Part shown: positions 1-16,619 of the stretch, piece by piece | How positions within the stretch are numbered: position 1 is the stretch's first letter | How the letters are laid out: each line of letters starts with the position of its first letter | Program-made: the position numbers and the translations under genes | The notes under the pieces: generated by a model | What the model saw: only the letters and a program-made list of their open reading frames with translations | Databases searched by the model: none | What the model was told of the DNA's origin: nothing | Source: Aristolochia californica | Lineage: Eukaryota; Streptophyta; Magnoliopsida; Piperales; Aristolochiaceae | Assembly: GCA_029961685.1 (NCBI GenBank) | Contig: JARWKL010000007.1 | Location: forward strand, 13,215,013 to 13,279,012 | Reading direction: 5' to 3' | Length of the DNA: 64,000 nucleotides

Positions 1-3000
1 TAAATTTCATTTTACTTTTTATATTTCATTTTTCTTTCTATATTTCATTTTACTTTCTATATTTCATCTTTCTTTCTATATTTCATTTCACTTTCTATAT
101 TTCATCTTTCTTTCTATATTTCATTTTAGTTTCTATATTTCATCTTTCTTTCATTATTTTATTTTACTTTCTATATTTCATCTTACTTTCTAATTTTCAT
201 CTTACCTTCTATTTTTCATTTTACTTTCTATATTTCATCTTCTTTCTACATTTCATTTTACTTTCTATAATTCAACTTTCTTTCTATATTTCATCTTTCT
301 TTCTTTATTTCATGTTACTTTCTATATATCGTTTTTCGTACTATATTTCATTTTACATTCTATATTTTATTTTCCTTTCTATACTTCATCATTCTTTCTG
401 TATTTCATTTTACTTTCTATAATTCATCTTTCTTTCTTTATTTTATTTTACTTTCTATATTTCATCTCACTTTCTATATTTTATCTTACTATCTATTTTT
501 CATCTTACCTTCTATTTTTTATTTTACTTTCTATATTTCATCTTCTTTCTACATTTCATTTTACTTTCTATAATTCAACTTTCTTTCTATATTTTATCTT
601 TCTTTCCATTTTTCCTTTTTCTTTCAATATTTCATTTTATTTTATTTTTATTTCTTCTTTCTTTCTATATTACATTTTACTATCTATATTTCATATTTCT
701 TTATATATTTTGTTTTACATTCTACATTTCATATTTAATTCTATATTTCATTTTACTTTCTTTATTTTAACCTTCTTTCTATATTTTATTTTACTTTGTA
801 TATGTCATCTTTCTTTCTAAATTTCATTTTACTTTCTATATTTAATCTTTCTTTCTGTATTTCATTTTAGTTTCTTTATTTCATCTTTCTTTCTATATTT
901 TATTTTACCTTCTATTTTTCGTCTTACTTTCTATTTTTCATTTTACTTTCTATATTTCAACTTCTTTCTATATTTCATTTTCCTTTCTATAATTCATCTT
1001 TCTTTCTATAATTCATCTTTCTTTCCATAATTCATTTTTCTTTCAATATTTCATTTTTTTATTTCATCTTTCTTTCTATATTACATTTTACTTTATATAT
1101 TTCATCTTTCTTCATATATTTCTTTTTAGTTTCTATATTTCATATTTCATTCTATAGTTCATTTTACTTTCTTTATTTTAACCTTCTTTCTATATTTTAT
1201 TTTACTTTTTATATCTCATCTTTCTTTCTAAATTTTATTTTACTTTCTATATTTCATCTTTCTTTATTTCTTTTTCCTTTCTATAATTCATCTTTCTTTC
1301 TATAATTCATTTTTCTTTCCATATTTCCAATTTCATTCATTATTTCATCTTTCTTTCTGTTTTACATTTTACTTTCTATATTTCATCTTTCTTTCAACGT
1401 TTCCTTTAACTTTCTAAATATCTTCGCACTTTCTATATTTTATTTTACCTTCTTTCTATATTTAATTTTAGTTTATATATTTCATCTTTCTTTCTTTATT
1501 TCATGTTACTTTCTATATTTTATCTTTCTTTATATATTTCATTTTACACTCTATATTTCATTATACTTTCTATATTTCATATTTCATTCTATATTTCATT
1601 TTACACTCTATATTTCATTATACTTTCTATATTTCATATTTCATTCTATATTTCATTTTACTTTCTTTTTTTTTACCTTCTTTCTATATTTTATTTTACT
1701 TTCTATATTTCATCTTTCTTTCTAAATTTCATTTTACTTTCTATATTTAATCTTTCTTTCTGTATTTATTTTACTTTTTATATTTCATCTTTCTTTCTAT
1801 ATTTTATTTTTCTTTCTATTTTTCATTTTTATTTCTATATTTCAACTTCTTTCTATATTTCATTTTCCTTTCTATAATTCATCTTTCTTTCTATAATTCA
1901 TCTTTCTATCCATATTTCCTTTTTCTTCCAATATTTCATTTTTTTATTTCATCTTTCTTTCTATATTACATTTTACTTTCTATATTTCATCTTTCTTTAT
2001 ATATTTCTTTTTACTTTCTATGTTTCATATTTCTTTCTATATTTCTTTTTACTTTCTTTATTTTAACCTTCTTTCTATATTTCATTTTACCTTCGATTTT
2101 CACCATTCTTTCTTTAATTCATGTTACTTTCTATACACCATTTTTTTACTATATTTTATTTTACTTTCTATATTTCATCTTTCTTTATAAATTACATTTT
2201 ACTTTATTTTTCATCTTTCTTTCAATATTTTATTTTACTTTCTATATTTCATCTTTCTTTCTATATTTCATCTCACTTTCTATATTTCATCTTTCTTTCT
2301 ATATTTCATTTTAGTTTCTATATTTCATCTTTCTTTCTTTATTTCATGTTACTTTCTATATATCGTTTTTCTTACTATATTTTATTTTACATTCTATATT
2401 TTATTTTCCTTTCTATACTTCATCATTCTTTCTGTATTTTATTTTACTTTCTATATTTCATCTCTCTTTCTTTATTTTATTTTACTTTCTATATTTCATC
2501 TCACTTTCTATATTTCATCTTACTTTCTCTTTTTCATCTTTCCTTCTATTTTTCATTTTACTTTCTATATTTCATCTTCTTTCTACATTTCATTTTACTT
2601 TCTATAATTCAACTTTCTTTCCATATTTTATCTTTCTTTCCATTTTTCCTTTTTCTTTCAATATTTCATTTTATTTTATTTTTATTTCTTCTTTCTTTCT
2701 ATATTACATTTTACTTTATATATTTCATATTTCTTTGTACATTTCATTTTACTTTCTATATTTCATATTTCATTCTATAGTTCATTTTACTTTCTTTATT
2801 TTAACCTTCTTTCTATATTTTATTTTACTTTCTATATCTCATCTTTCTTTCTAAATTTTATTTTACTTTCTATATTTAATCTTTCTTTCTATATTTCATT
2901 TTAGTTTCTATATTTCATCTTTCTTTCTATATTTTATTTTACCTTCTTTTTTTCATCTTACTTTCTATTTTTCATTTTACTTTCTATATTTCAACTTCTT

Positions 3001-6000
3001 TCTATATTTCATTCTCCTTTCTATGATTCATCTTTCTTTCTATAATTCATCTTGCTTTCCATATTTCCTTTTTCTTTCAAATTTTTTTTATTTCATCTTT
3101 TATTCTATATTACATTTTACTTTCTATATTTCATCTTTCTTTATATATTTCTTTTTACTTTCTATGTCTCATATTTCTTTCTATATTTCATTTTACTTTC
3201 TTTATTTTAACCTTCTTTTTATATTTCATTTTACGTTCTATTTTTCACCTTTCTTTCTTTAATTCATGTTACTTTCTATACTTCTTTTTTTACTATATTT
3301 TATTATACTTTCTATATTTCATATTTCTTTATAAATTTTATTTTACTTTTTCTATTTCATCTTTCTTTCTAAATTTCATTTTACTTTCTATATTTCACCT
3401 TTCTTTCTATATTTCATTTCACTTTCTAAATTTCATCTTCCTTTCTATATTTCATTTTAGTTTCTATATTTCATCGTTCTTTCTTTATTTCATGTTACTT
3501 TCTATATATTGTTTTTCTTACTATATTTCATTTTACATTCTATATTTTATTTTCCTTTCTATACTTCATCATTCTTTCTGTATTTCATTTTACTTTTTAT
3601 AAGTCATCTTTCTTTCATTATTTTACTTTACTTTCTATATTTCATCTCACTTTCTATATTTTATCTTACTTTCTATTTTTCATCTTACCTTCTATTTTTC
3701 ATTTTACTTTCTATATTTCATCTTCTTTCTACATTTCATTTTACTTTCTATAATTCAACTTCCTTTCTATATTTTATCTTTCTTTCCATTTTTCCTTTTT
3801 CTTTCAATATTTCATTTTATTTTATTTTTATTTCTTCTTTCTTTCTATATTAAAATTTACTTTCTATATTTCATATTTCTTTAGATATTTCATTTTTCGT
3901 TCTATATTTCATTTTACTTTCTTTATTTTAACCTTCTTTCTATATCTTATTTTACTTTCTATTTTCATCTTTCTTTCTAAATTTCAATTTACTTTCTATA
4001 TTTAATCTTTCCTTTTGTATTTCATTTTAGTTTCTATATTTCATCTTTCTTTTTATATTTTATTTTACTTTCTATTTTTCATCTTACTTTCTATTTTTCA
4101 TTTTACTTTCTATATTTCCACTTCTTTCTATATTTCATTTTCCTTTCTATAATTCATCTTTCTTTCTATAATTCATCTTTCTTTCCAAATTTCCATTTTC
4201 ATTCAATATTTCATTTTTTTATTTCATCTTTCTTTTTGTTTTACATTTTACTTTCTATATTTCATCTTTCTTTCTACATTTCCTTTAACTTTCTAAATAT
4301 CTTCGCACTTTCTGTATTTCATTTTACCTTCTTTCTATATTTTATTTTTGTTTCTATATTTCATCTTTCTTTATATATTTCAATTTACTTTCTACATTTC
4401 ATTATACTTTCTATATTTCATATTTCATTCTATATTTTATTTTACTTTCTTTACTTTAACCTTCTTTCTATATTTTATTGTTCTTTCTATATTTCATCTT
4501 TATTTATAAATTTCATTTTACTTTCTATATTTAATCTTGCTTTCTGTATTTCATTTTACTTTCAATATTTCATCTTTCTTTCTATATTTTATTTTACTTT
4601 CTATTTTTCATCTTACTTTCTATTTTTCATTTTACTTTCTATTTTTCATTTTACTTTCTATATATCAACTTCTTTCAATATTTCATTTTCCTTTCTATAA
4701 TTCATCTTTCTTTCCGTATTTCCTTTTTCTTTCAATATTTCATTTTTTTATTTCATCTTTCTTTCTATATTACATTTTACTTTCTATATTTCATCTTTCT
4801 TTATATATTTCTTTTTACTTCCTATATTTCATATTTCTTTCTATATTTCATTTTACTTTCTATTCTTCATCTTTCTTTCTATAATCCATGTTACTTTCTA
4901 TACATCATTTTTTTTACTATATTTTATTTTATTTTCTATATTTCATCTTTCTTTCTATATTACATTTTACTTTTTCTCTTTCATCTTTCTTTATATATTT
5001 CTTTTTGCTTTCTATGTTTCATATTTCTATCTATATTTCATTTTACTTTCTTTATTTTAACCTTCTTTATATATTTCATTTCACTTTCTATTTTTCATCT
5101 TTCTTTCTTTAATTCAAGTTACTTTCTATACATCATTTTTTTACTATATTTTCTTTTACTTTCTATATTTCATCTTTCTTTGTAAATTTCATTTTACTTT
5201 TTATATTTCATTTTTCTTTCTATATTTTATTTTACTTTCTATATTTCATCTTTCTTTCTATATTTCATTTCACTTTCTATATTTCATCTTTCTTTCTATA
5301 TTTCATTTTAGTTTCTATATTTCATGTTTCTTTCATTATTTTATTTTACTTTCTATATTTCATCTTACTTTCTAATTTTCATCTTACCTTCTATTTTTCA
5401 TTTTACTTTCTATATTTCATCTTCTTTCTACATTTCATTTTACTTTCTATAATTCAACTTTCTTTCTATATTTTGTATTTCTTTCCATTTTTCCTTTTTC
5501 TTTCAATATTTCATTTTATTTTAATTTTATTTCTTCTTTCTTTCTACATGACATTTTACTTTTTATATTTAATCTTCCTTTAGATATTTCATTTTACTTT
5601 CTATATTTCATATGTCATTCTATATTTCATTTTACTTTTTTTATTTTAACCTTCTTTCTATATTTTATTTTACTTTCTATATTTCATCTTTCTTTCTAAA
5701 TTTCATTTTACTTTATATATTTAATCTTTCTTTCTGTATTTCATTTTACTTTCTATATTTCATCTTTCTTTTTATATTTTATTTTACTTTCTATTTTTCA
5801 TCTTACTTTCTATATTTCATTTTACTTTCTATATTTCAACTTCTTTCTATATTTCATTTTACTTTCTTTATTTTAACCTTCTTTCTATATTTTATTTTAC
5901 TTTCTATATTTCATCTTTCTTTCTAAATTTTATTTTACTTTCTATATTTAATCTTTCTTTCTGTATTTCATTTTATTTTCTATATTTCACCTTTCTATCT

Positions 6001-9000
6001 ATATTTAATTTTACTTTTCATTTTTCATCTTACTTTCTATTTTTCATTTTACTTTCTATATTTCAACTTCTTTCTATATTTCATTTTCCTTTCAATAATT
6101 CATCTTTCTTTCCGTATTTCCTTTTTCTTTCAATATTTTAATTTTTTATTTCATCTTTCTTTCTATATTACATTTTACTTTCTATATTTTATCTTTCTTT
6201 ATATATTTCTTTTTACTTTCTATGTTTCATATTTCTTTCTATATTTCATTTTACTTTCTTTATTTTAACCTTCTTTTTATTTTCATTTACGTTCTATTTT
6301 TCACCTTTCTTTCTTTAATTCATGTTACTTTCTATACATCATTTTTTTTACTATATTTTATTTTACTTTTTATATTTCATCTTTCTTTATAAACTTCATT
6401 TTACTTTTTATATTTTATCTTTCTTTCTATATTTCATTTTACTTTCTATATTTCACCTTTTTTTCTATATTTCATTTCTCTTTCTATATTTCATTTCACT
6501 TTCTATATTTCATTTTAGTTTCTATATTTCATCTTTCTTTCTTTATTTCATGTTACTTTCTATATATTGTTTTTCTTAATATATTTCATTTTACATTCTA
6601 TTTTCCTTTTTATACTTCATCATTCTTTCTGTAATTCATTTTACTTTTTATAAGTCATCTTTCTTTCTTTATTTTATTTTACTTTCTATATTTCATCTCA
6701 CTTTCTATATTTTATCTTACTATCTATTTTTCATCTTACCTTCTATTTTTCATTTTACTTTCTATATTTCATCTTCTTTCTACATTTCATTTTACATTCT
6801 ATAATTCAACTTCCTTTCTATATTTTATCTTTCTTTCCATTTTTCCTTTTTCTTTCAATATTTCATTTTATTTTATTTTTATTTCTTCTTTCTTTCTATA
6901 TTACATTTTACTTTCTATATTTCATATTTCTTTAGATATTTCATTTTTCGTTCTATATTTCATATTTCATTTTACTTTCTTTATTTTAACCTTCTTTCTA
7001 TAGTTTATTTTACTTTCTATATTTCATCTTTCTTTCTAAATTTCACTTTACTTTCTATATTTAATTTTTCCTTCTGTATTTCATTTTACTTTCTTTATTT
7101 CATCTTTCTTTCTATATTTTATTTTACATTCTAATTTTCATCTTACTTTCTATTTTTCATTTTACTTTCTATATTTCAACTTCTTTCTATATTTCATTTT
7201 CCTTTCTATAATTCATCTTTCTTTCTATAATTCATCTTTCTTTCCATATTTCCATTTTCATTCAATATTTCATTTTTTTATTTCATCTTTCTTTCTGTTT
7301 TACATTTTATTTTCAATATTTCATCTTTCTTTATACATTTCCTTTAACTTTCTAAATATCTTCGCACTTTCTATATTTCATTTTAGTTTCTATGTTTCAT
7401 CTTTCTTTCTTTATTTCATGTTACTTTCTATATTTCATCTTTCTTTATATATTTCATTTTACTTTCTATATTTCATATTTCATTCTATATTTCTTTTTAC
7501 TTTCTTTATTTTAACCTTCTTTCTATATTTTATTGTACTTTCTATATTTCATCTTTATTTATAAATTTCATTTTACTTTCTATATTTAATCTTTCTTTCT
7601 GTATTTCATTTTACTTTCAATATTTCATCTTTCTTTCTATATTTTATTTTACTTTCTATTTTTCATTTTACTTTCTATTTTTCATTTTACTTTCTATATT
7701 TCAACTTCTTTCAATATTTCATTTTCCTTTCTATAATTCATCTTTCTTTCCATATTTCCTTTTTCTTTCAATATTTCATTTTTTTATTTCATCTTTCTTT
7801 CTATATTACATTTTACTTTCTATATTTCATCTTTCTTTATATATTTCTTTTTACTTTCTATGTTTCATATTTCTTTCTATATTTCATTTTTCTTTCTTTA
7901 TTTTAACCTTACTTCTATATTTCATTTCACTTTCTATTTTTCATCTTTCTTTCTTTAATTCATGTTACTTTCTATACATCATTTTTTTTACTATATTTTA
8001 TTTTACTTTCTATATTTCATCTTTCTTTATAAATTTCATTTTACTTTTTATATTTCATCTTTCTTTCTATATTTCTTTTTACTTTCTATATTTCATCTTT
8101 CTTTCTATATTTCATTTCACTTTCAATTTTTCATCTTTCTTTCTATATTTCATTTTAGTTTCTATATTTCATCTTTCTTTCTTTATTTCATGTTACTTTC
8201 TATATATCGTTTTTCTTACTATATTTCATTTTACATTCTATATTTTATTTTACTTTCAATACTTCATCATTCTTTCTGTATTTCATTTTACTTTTTATAT
8301 TTCATCTTTCTTTCTTTATTTTATTTTACTTTCTATATTTCATCTTACTTTCTAATTTTCATCTTACCTTCTATTTTTCATTTTACTTTCTATATTTCAT
8401 CCTTCTTTCTACATTTCATTTTACTTTCTATAATTCAACTTTCTTTCTATATTTTATCTTTCTTTCCATTTTTCATTTTTCTTTCAATATTTCATTTTAT
8501 TTTAATTTTATTTCTTCTTTCTTTCTATATTACATTTTACTTTTTATATTTAATCTTCCTTTAGATATTTCATTTTACTTTCTATATTTCATATGTCATT
8601 CTATATTTCATTTTACTTTCTTTATTTTAACCTTCTTTCTATATTTTATTTTACTTTCTATATTTCATTGTTCTTTCTAAATTTCATTTTACTTTCTATA
8701 TTTAATCTTTCTTTCTTTATTTCATTTTACTTTCTATATTTCATCTTTCTTTTTATATTTTATTTTGCTTTCTATTTTTCATCTTACTTTCTATTTTTCA
8801 TTTTACTTTCTATATTTCAACTACTTTCTATATTTCATTTTACTTTCTTTATTTTAACCTTCTTTCTATATTTTATTTTACTTTCAATATTTAATCTTTC
8901 TTTCTGTATTTCATTTTACTTTCCATATTTCACCTTTCTTTCTATATTTAATTTTACTTTCCATTTTTCATCTAACTTTCTATATTTCATTTTCCTTTCA

Positions 9001-11930
9001 ATAATTCATTTTTCTTTTCGTATTTCCTTTTTCTTTCAATATTTCATTTCTTTATTTCATCTTTCTTTCAATATTACATTTTACTTTCTATATTTCATCT
9101 TTCTTTATATATTTCTTTTTACTTTCTATGTTTCATATTTCTTTCTATATTTTATTTTACTTTCTTTATTTTAACCTTCTTTTTATATTTCATTTTACGA
9201 TCTATTTTTCACCTTTCTTTCTTTAATTCATGTTACTTTCTCTACATCATTTTTTTTACTATATTTTATTTTACTTCTATATTTCATCTTTCTTTATAAA
9301 TTTCATTTTACTTTTTATATTTCATCTTTCTTTCTATATTTCATTTCACTTTTTCTATTTCATCTTTCTTTCTATATTTCATTTCACTTTCTACATTTCA
9401 TCTTTCTTTCTATATTTTATTTTAGTTTCTATATTTCATCTTTCTTTCTTTATTTCGTGTTACTTTCTATATATTGTTTTTCGTACTATATTTCATTTTA
9501 CATTCTATATTTTATTTTCCTTTCTATACTTCATCATTCTTTCTGTATTTCATTTTACTTTCTATAATTCATCTTTCTTTCTTTATTTTATTTTACTTTC
9601 TATATTTCATCTCACTTTCTATATTTTGTCTTACTATCTATTTTTCATCTTACCTTCTATTTTTTATTTTACTTTCTATATTTCATCTTCTTTCTACATT
9701 TCATTTTACTTTCTCTGATTCAACTTTCTTTCTATATTTTATCTTTCTTTCCATTTTTCCTTTTTCTTTCAATATTTCATTTTATTTTATTTTTATTTCT
9801 TTTTTCTTTCTATATTACATTTTACATTCTATATTTCATATTTCTTTATATATTTCATTTTACTTTCTACATTTCATATTTCATTCTATATTTTATTTTA
9901 CTTTCTTTATTTTAATCTTCTTTCTATATTTTATTTTACTTTGTATATGTCATCTTTCTTTATAAATTTTATTTTACTTTCTATATTTAATCTTTCTTTC
10001 TGTATTTCATTTTAGTTTCTTTATTTCATCTTTCTTTCTATATTTTATTTTACCTTTCTATTTTTAATTTTACTTTCTATATTTCAACTTCTTTCTATAT
10101 TTCATTTTCCTTTCTATAATTCATCTTTCTTTCTATAATTCATCTTTCTTTCCATATTTCATTTTTATTTCAATATTTCATTTTTTTATTTCATCTTTCT
10201 TTCTATATTACATTTTACTTTCTATATTTCATCTTTCTTCATATATTTCTTTTTACTTTCTATGTCTCATATTTCTTTCTATATTTCATTTTACTTTCTT
10301 TATTTTAGCCTTCTTTTTATATTTCATTTTACGTTCTATTTTTCACCTTTCTTTCTTTAATTCATGTTACTTTCTATACATAATTTTTTTTACTATATTT
10401 TATTTTACTTTTTATATTTCATCTTTCTTTATAAATTTCATTTTACTTTTTATATTTCATCTTTCTTTCTATATTTCATTTTACTTTCTATATTTCACCT
10501 TTCTTTCTATATTTCATTTCTCTTTCTATATTTCATTTTAGTTTTTATATTTCATCTTTCTTTCTTTATTTCATGTCACTTTCTATATATCGTTTTTCTT
10601 AATATATTTCATTTTACATTCTATTTTCCTTTCTATACTTCATCATTCTTTCTGTATTTCATTTTACTTTTTATAAGTCATCTTTCTTTCTTTATTTTAT
10701 TTTACTTTTTATATTTCATCTCACTTTCTATATTTTATCTTACTATCTATTTTTCATCTTACCTTCTATTTTTCATTTTACTTTCTATATTTCATCTTCT
10801 TTCTACATTTCATTTTGCTTTCTCTAATTCAACTTCCTTTCTCTATTTTATCTTTCTTTCCATTTTTCCTTTTTCTTTCAATATTTCATTTTATTTTATT
10901 TTTATTTCTTCTTTCTTTCTATATTACATTTTACTTTCTATATTTCATATTTCTTTAGATATTTCATTTTTTGTTCTATATTTCATATTTCATTTTATAT
11001 TTCATTTTACTTTCTTTATTTTAACCTTCTTTCTATATTTTATTTTACTTTCTATATTTCATATTTCTTTCTAAATTTCACTTTACTTTCTATATTTAAT
11101 CTTTCCTTCTGTATTTCATTTTAGTTTCTTTATTTCATCTTTCTTTCTATATTTTATTTTACTTTCTATTTTTCATCTTACTTTCTATTTTTCATTTTAC
11201 TTTCTATATTTCAACTTCTTTCTATATTTCATTTTCCTTTCTATAATTCATCTTTCTTTCTATAATTCATCTTTCTTTCCATATTTCCATTTTCATTCAA
11301 TATTTCATTTTTTTATTTCATCTTTCTTTCTGTTTTACATTTTACTTTCTATATTTCATCTTTCTTTCTATATTTCCTTTAACTTTCTAAATATCTTTGC
11401 ACTTTCTATATTTTATTTTAGTTTCTATATTTCATCTTTCTTTCTTTATTTCATGTTACTTTCTATATTTCATCTTTCTTTATATATTTCATTTTACTTT
11501 CTATATTTCATTATACTTTCTATATTTCATATTTCATTCTATATTTCATTTTACTTTCTTTATTTTAACCTTCTTTCTATATTTTATTGTACTTTCTATA
11601 TTTCATCTTTATTTATAAATTTTATTTTACTTTCTATATTTAATCTTTCTTTCTGTATTTCATTTTACTTTCAATATTTCATCTTTCTTTCTATATTTTA
11701 TTTTACTTTCTATTTTTCATCTTACTTTCTATTTTTCATTTTACTTTCTATTTTTCATTTTACTTTCTATATTTCAACTTCTTTCAATATTTCATTTTCC
11801 TTTCTATAATTCATCTTTCTTTCCGTATTTCCTTTTTCTTTCAATATTTCATTTTTTTATTTCATCTTTCTTTCTGTATTACATTTTACTTTCTATATTT
11901 CATCTTTCTTTATATATTTCTTTTTACTTT

Positions 11931-12082
11931 CTATGTTTCATATTTCTTTCTATATTTCATTTTTCTTTCTTTATTTTAACATTATTTCTATATTTCATTT
12001 CACTTTCTATGTTTCATATTTCTTTCTATATTTCATTTTTCTTTCTTTATTTTAACATTATTTCTATATTTCATTTCACTTT
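11931..12082 (+). repeat. Local 2 x 76-bp duplication (4 satellite units)
   Basis: The stretch starting ctatgtttcatatttc at 11,931 repeats at 12,007, a spacing of exactly 76 bp (4 x 19). It includes the otherwise rare ttaacattatttctat variant in both copies. It looks like a very recent in-register duplication. Confidence 0.85.
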
Positions 12083-15000
12083 CTATTCTTCATCTTTCTT
12101 TCTTTAATTCATGTTACTTTCTATACATCATTTTTTTTACTATATTTTATTTTACTTTCTATATTTCATCTTTCTTTATAAATTTAATTTTACTTTTTAT
12201 ATTTCATCTTTCTTTCTATATTTATTTTTACTTTCTATATTTCATCTTTCTTTCTATATTTCATTTCACTTTCTATTTTTCATCTTTCTTTCTATATTTC
12301 ATTTTAGTTTCTATATTTCATCTTTCTTTCTTTATTTCATGTTACTTTCTATATATCGTTTTTCTTACTATATTTCATTTTACATTCTATATTTTATTTT
12401 ACTTTCTATACTTCATCATTCTTTCTGTATTTCATTTTACTTTTTATATTTCATCTTTCTTTCTTTATTTTATTTTACTTTCTATATTTCATCTTACTTT
12501 CTAATTTTCATCTTACCTTCTATTTTTCATTTTACTTTCTATATTTCATCTTCTTTCTACATTTCATTTTACTTTCTATAATTCAACTTTCTTTCTATAT
12601 TTTATCTTTCTTTCCATTTTTCATTTTTCTTTCAATATTTCATTTTATTTTAATTTTATTTCTTCTTTCTTTCTATATTACATTTTACTTTTTATATTTA
12701 ATCTTCCTTTAGATATTTCATTTTACTTTCTATATTTCATATGTCATTCTATATTTCATTTTACTTTCTTTATTTAACCTTCTTTCTATATTTTATTTTA
12801 CTTTCTATATTTCATCTTTCTTTTTATATTTTATTTTACTTTCTATTTTTCATCTTACTTTCTATTTTTCATTTTACTTTCTATATTTCATCTTACTTTC
12901 TATATTTCATCTTACCTTCTATTTTTCTTTTTACTTTCTATATTTCATCTTCTTTCTACGTTTCATTTTACTTTCTATAATTCAACTTTCTTTCTATATT
13001 TTATCTTTCTTTCTATTTTTCCTTATATTTTATCTATACTTCATCATTCTTTCTGTATTTTATTTTACTTTCTATATTTCATCTTTCTTTGTAAATTTCA
13101 TTTTACTTTTTATATTTCATCTTTCTTTCTATATTTCATTTTACTTTCTATATTTCAACTTTCTTTCTATATTTCATTTCACTTTCTATATTTCATCTTT
13201 CTTTCTATATTTCATTTTAGATTCTATATTTCATCTTTCTTTCTTTATTTCATGTTACTTTTTATATATCGTTTTTCTTACTATATTTCATTTTACATTC
13301 TATATTTTATTTTACTTTCTATGCTTCATCATTCTTTCTGTATTTCATTTTACTTTCTATATTTTATCTTTCTTTCTTTATTTTATTTGACTTTCTATAT
13401 TTCATCTCACTTTCTATATTTCGTTTTACTTTCTATATTTAATCTTTCTTTCTGTATTTCATTGTACTTTCAATATTTCATCTTTCTTTCTATATTTTAT
13501 TTTACTTTCTATTTTTCATTTTACTTTCTATATTTCAACTTCTTTCAATATTTCATTTTCCTTTCTATAATTCATCTTTCTTTCCGTATTTCCTTTTTCT
13601 TTCAATATTTCATTTTTTTATTTCATCTTTCTTTCTGTTTTACATTTTACTTTCAATATTTCATCTTTCTTTATACATTTCGTTTAACTTTCTAAATATC
13701 TTCGCACTTTCTATATTTCATCTTTCTTTCTTTATTTCATGTTACTTTCATATTTCATCTTTCTTTATATATTTCATTTTACTTTCTATATTTCATTATA
13801 CTTTCTATATTTCATATTCCATTCTATATTTCATTTTACTTTCTTTATTTTAACCTTCTTTCTATATTTTATTGTACTTTCTATATTTCATCTTTATTTA
13901 TAAATTTCATTTTACTTTCTATATTTCATCTTTCTTTTTAAATTTCATTTTACTTTTTATATTTCATCTTTCTTTCTATATTTCTTTTTACTTTCTATAT
14001 TTCATCTTTCTTTCTATATTTCATTTCACTTTCTATTTTTCATCTTTCTTTCTATATTTCATTTTAGTTTCTATATTTCATCTTTCTTTCTTTATTTCAT
14101 GTTACTTTCTATATATCATTTTTCTTACTATATTTCATTTTACATTCTATATTTTATTTTACTTTCAATACTTCATCATTCTTTCTGTATTTCATTTTAC
14201 TTTTTATATTTCATCTTTCTTTCTTTATTTTATTTTACTTTCTATATTTCATCTTACTTTCTAATTTTCATCTTACCTTCTATTTTTCATTTTACTTTCT
14301 ATATTTCATCTTCTTTCTACATTTCATTTTACTTTCTATAATTCAACTTTCTTTCTATATCTTATCTTTCTTTCCATTTTTCCTTTTTCTTTCAATATTT
14401 CATTTTATTTTAATTTTATTTCTTCTTTCTTTCTATATTACATTTTACTTTTTATATTTAATCTTCCTTTAGATATTTCATTTTACTTTCTATATTTCAT
14501 ATGTCATTCTATATTTCATTTTACTTTCTTTATTTTAACCTTCTTTCTATATTTTATTTTACTTTCTATATTTCATCTTTCTTTCTAAATTTTATTTTAC
14601 TTTCTATATTTAATCTTTCTTTCTGTATTTCATTTTACTTTCTATATTTCATCTTTTTTTTATATTTTATTTTACTTTCTATTTTTCATCTTACTTTCTA
14701 TTTTTCATTTTACTTTCTATATTTCATCTTACTTTCTATTTTTCATCTTACCTTCTATTTTTCATTTTACTTTCTATATTTCATATTTCATATTTCATTC
14801 TATATTTCTTTTTTCTTTCTTTATTTTAAACTTCTTTCTATATTTTATTTTACTTTCTATATTTCATCTTTCTTTCTAAATTTCATTTTACTTTCTATAT
14901 TTAATCTTTCTTTCTGTATTTCATTTTACTTTCTATATTTCATCTTTCTTTTTATATTTTATTTTACTTTCTATTTTTCATCTTACTTTCTATTTTTCAT

Positions 15001-16619
15001 TTTTTTTCTATTTTTCATTTTTATTTCTATATTTCATCTTACTTTCTCTTTTTCATCTTACCTTCTATTTTTCATTTTACTTTCTATATTTCATCTTCTT
15101 TCTACGTTTCATTTTACTTTCTATAATTCAACTTTCTTTCTATATTTTATCTTTCTTTCTATTTTCCCTTATATTTTATCTATACTTCATCATTCTTTCT
15201 GTATTTTATTTTACTTTCTATATTTCATCTTTCTTTGTAAATTTCATTTTACTTTTTATATTTCATCTTTCTTTCTATATTTCATTTTACTTTCTATATT
15301 TCAACTTTCTTTCTGTATTTCATTTCACTTTCTATATTTCATCTTTCTTTATATATTTCATTTTACTTTCTATATTTCATATTTCATTCTATATTTCTTT
15401 TTACTTTCTTTATTTTAACCTTCTTTCTATATTTTATTTTACTTTCTACATTTCATCTTTCTTTATAAATTTCATTTTACTTTCTATATTTAATCTTTCT
15501 TTCTGTATTTCATTTTACTTTCTATATTTCATATTTCATTCTATATTTTATTTTACTTTCTTTGATTTAATCTTCTTTCTATTTTTTATTTTACTTTCTA
15601 TATTTCATCTTTCTTTATAAATTTTATTTTACTTTCTATATTTAATCTTTCTTTCTGTATTTCGTTTTACTTTCTATATTTCATCTTTCTTTTTATATTT
15701 TATTTTACTTTCTTTTTTCATCTTACTTTCTATTTTTCATTTTACTTTCTATATTTCATTTTACTTTCTATAATCCATCTTTCTTTCCATATTTCCAATT
15801 TCATTCAATATTTCATTTTTTTATTTCATCTTTCTTTCTGTTTTACATTTTACTTTCTATATTTCATCTTTCTTTCTACATTTCCTTTAACTTTCAAAAT
15901 ATCTTCGCACTTTCTCTATTTAATTTTACTTTCTATAATTCATCTTTCTTTCTATAATCCATCTTTCTTTCCTTATTTCCATTTTCACTCAATATTTCAT
16001 TTTTTTATTTAATCGTTCTTTCTGTTTTACATTTTACTTTCTATATTTTATCTTTCTTTCTACATTTCCTTTAACTTTCTAAATATCTTCAAATTTTCTA
16101 TATTTGATGTTACCTTCTTTCTATATTTCATTTTAGTTTCTATATTTCATTTTTCTTTCTTAATTTCATGTTACTTTCTATATTTCATCTTTCTTTATAT
16201 ATTTCATTTTACTTTCTATATTTCATATTTCATTCTATATTTCATTTTACTTTCTTTATTTTAACCTTCTTTCTATATTTTATTTTACTTTCAACATTTC
16301 ATCTTTCTTTATAAATTTCATTTTACTTTCTATATTTAATCTTTCTTTCTGTATTTCATTTTACTTTCTATATTTATATCTTTCCTTCTATATTTTATTT
16401 TACTTTCAATTTTTCATCTTACTTTCTATTTTTCATTTTACTTTCTATATTTCAACTTCTTTCTATATTTCATTTTCCTTTCTATAATTCATCTTTCTTT
16501 CTATAATTCATCTTTCTTTCCATATTTCTTTTTTCTTTCTATATTTCATTTTTTTATTCCATCTTTCTTTCTATATTACATTTTACTTTCTATATTTCAT
16601 ATTTCTTTATATATTTCTT

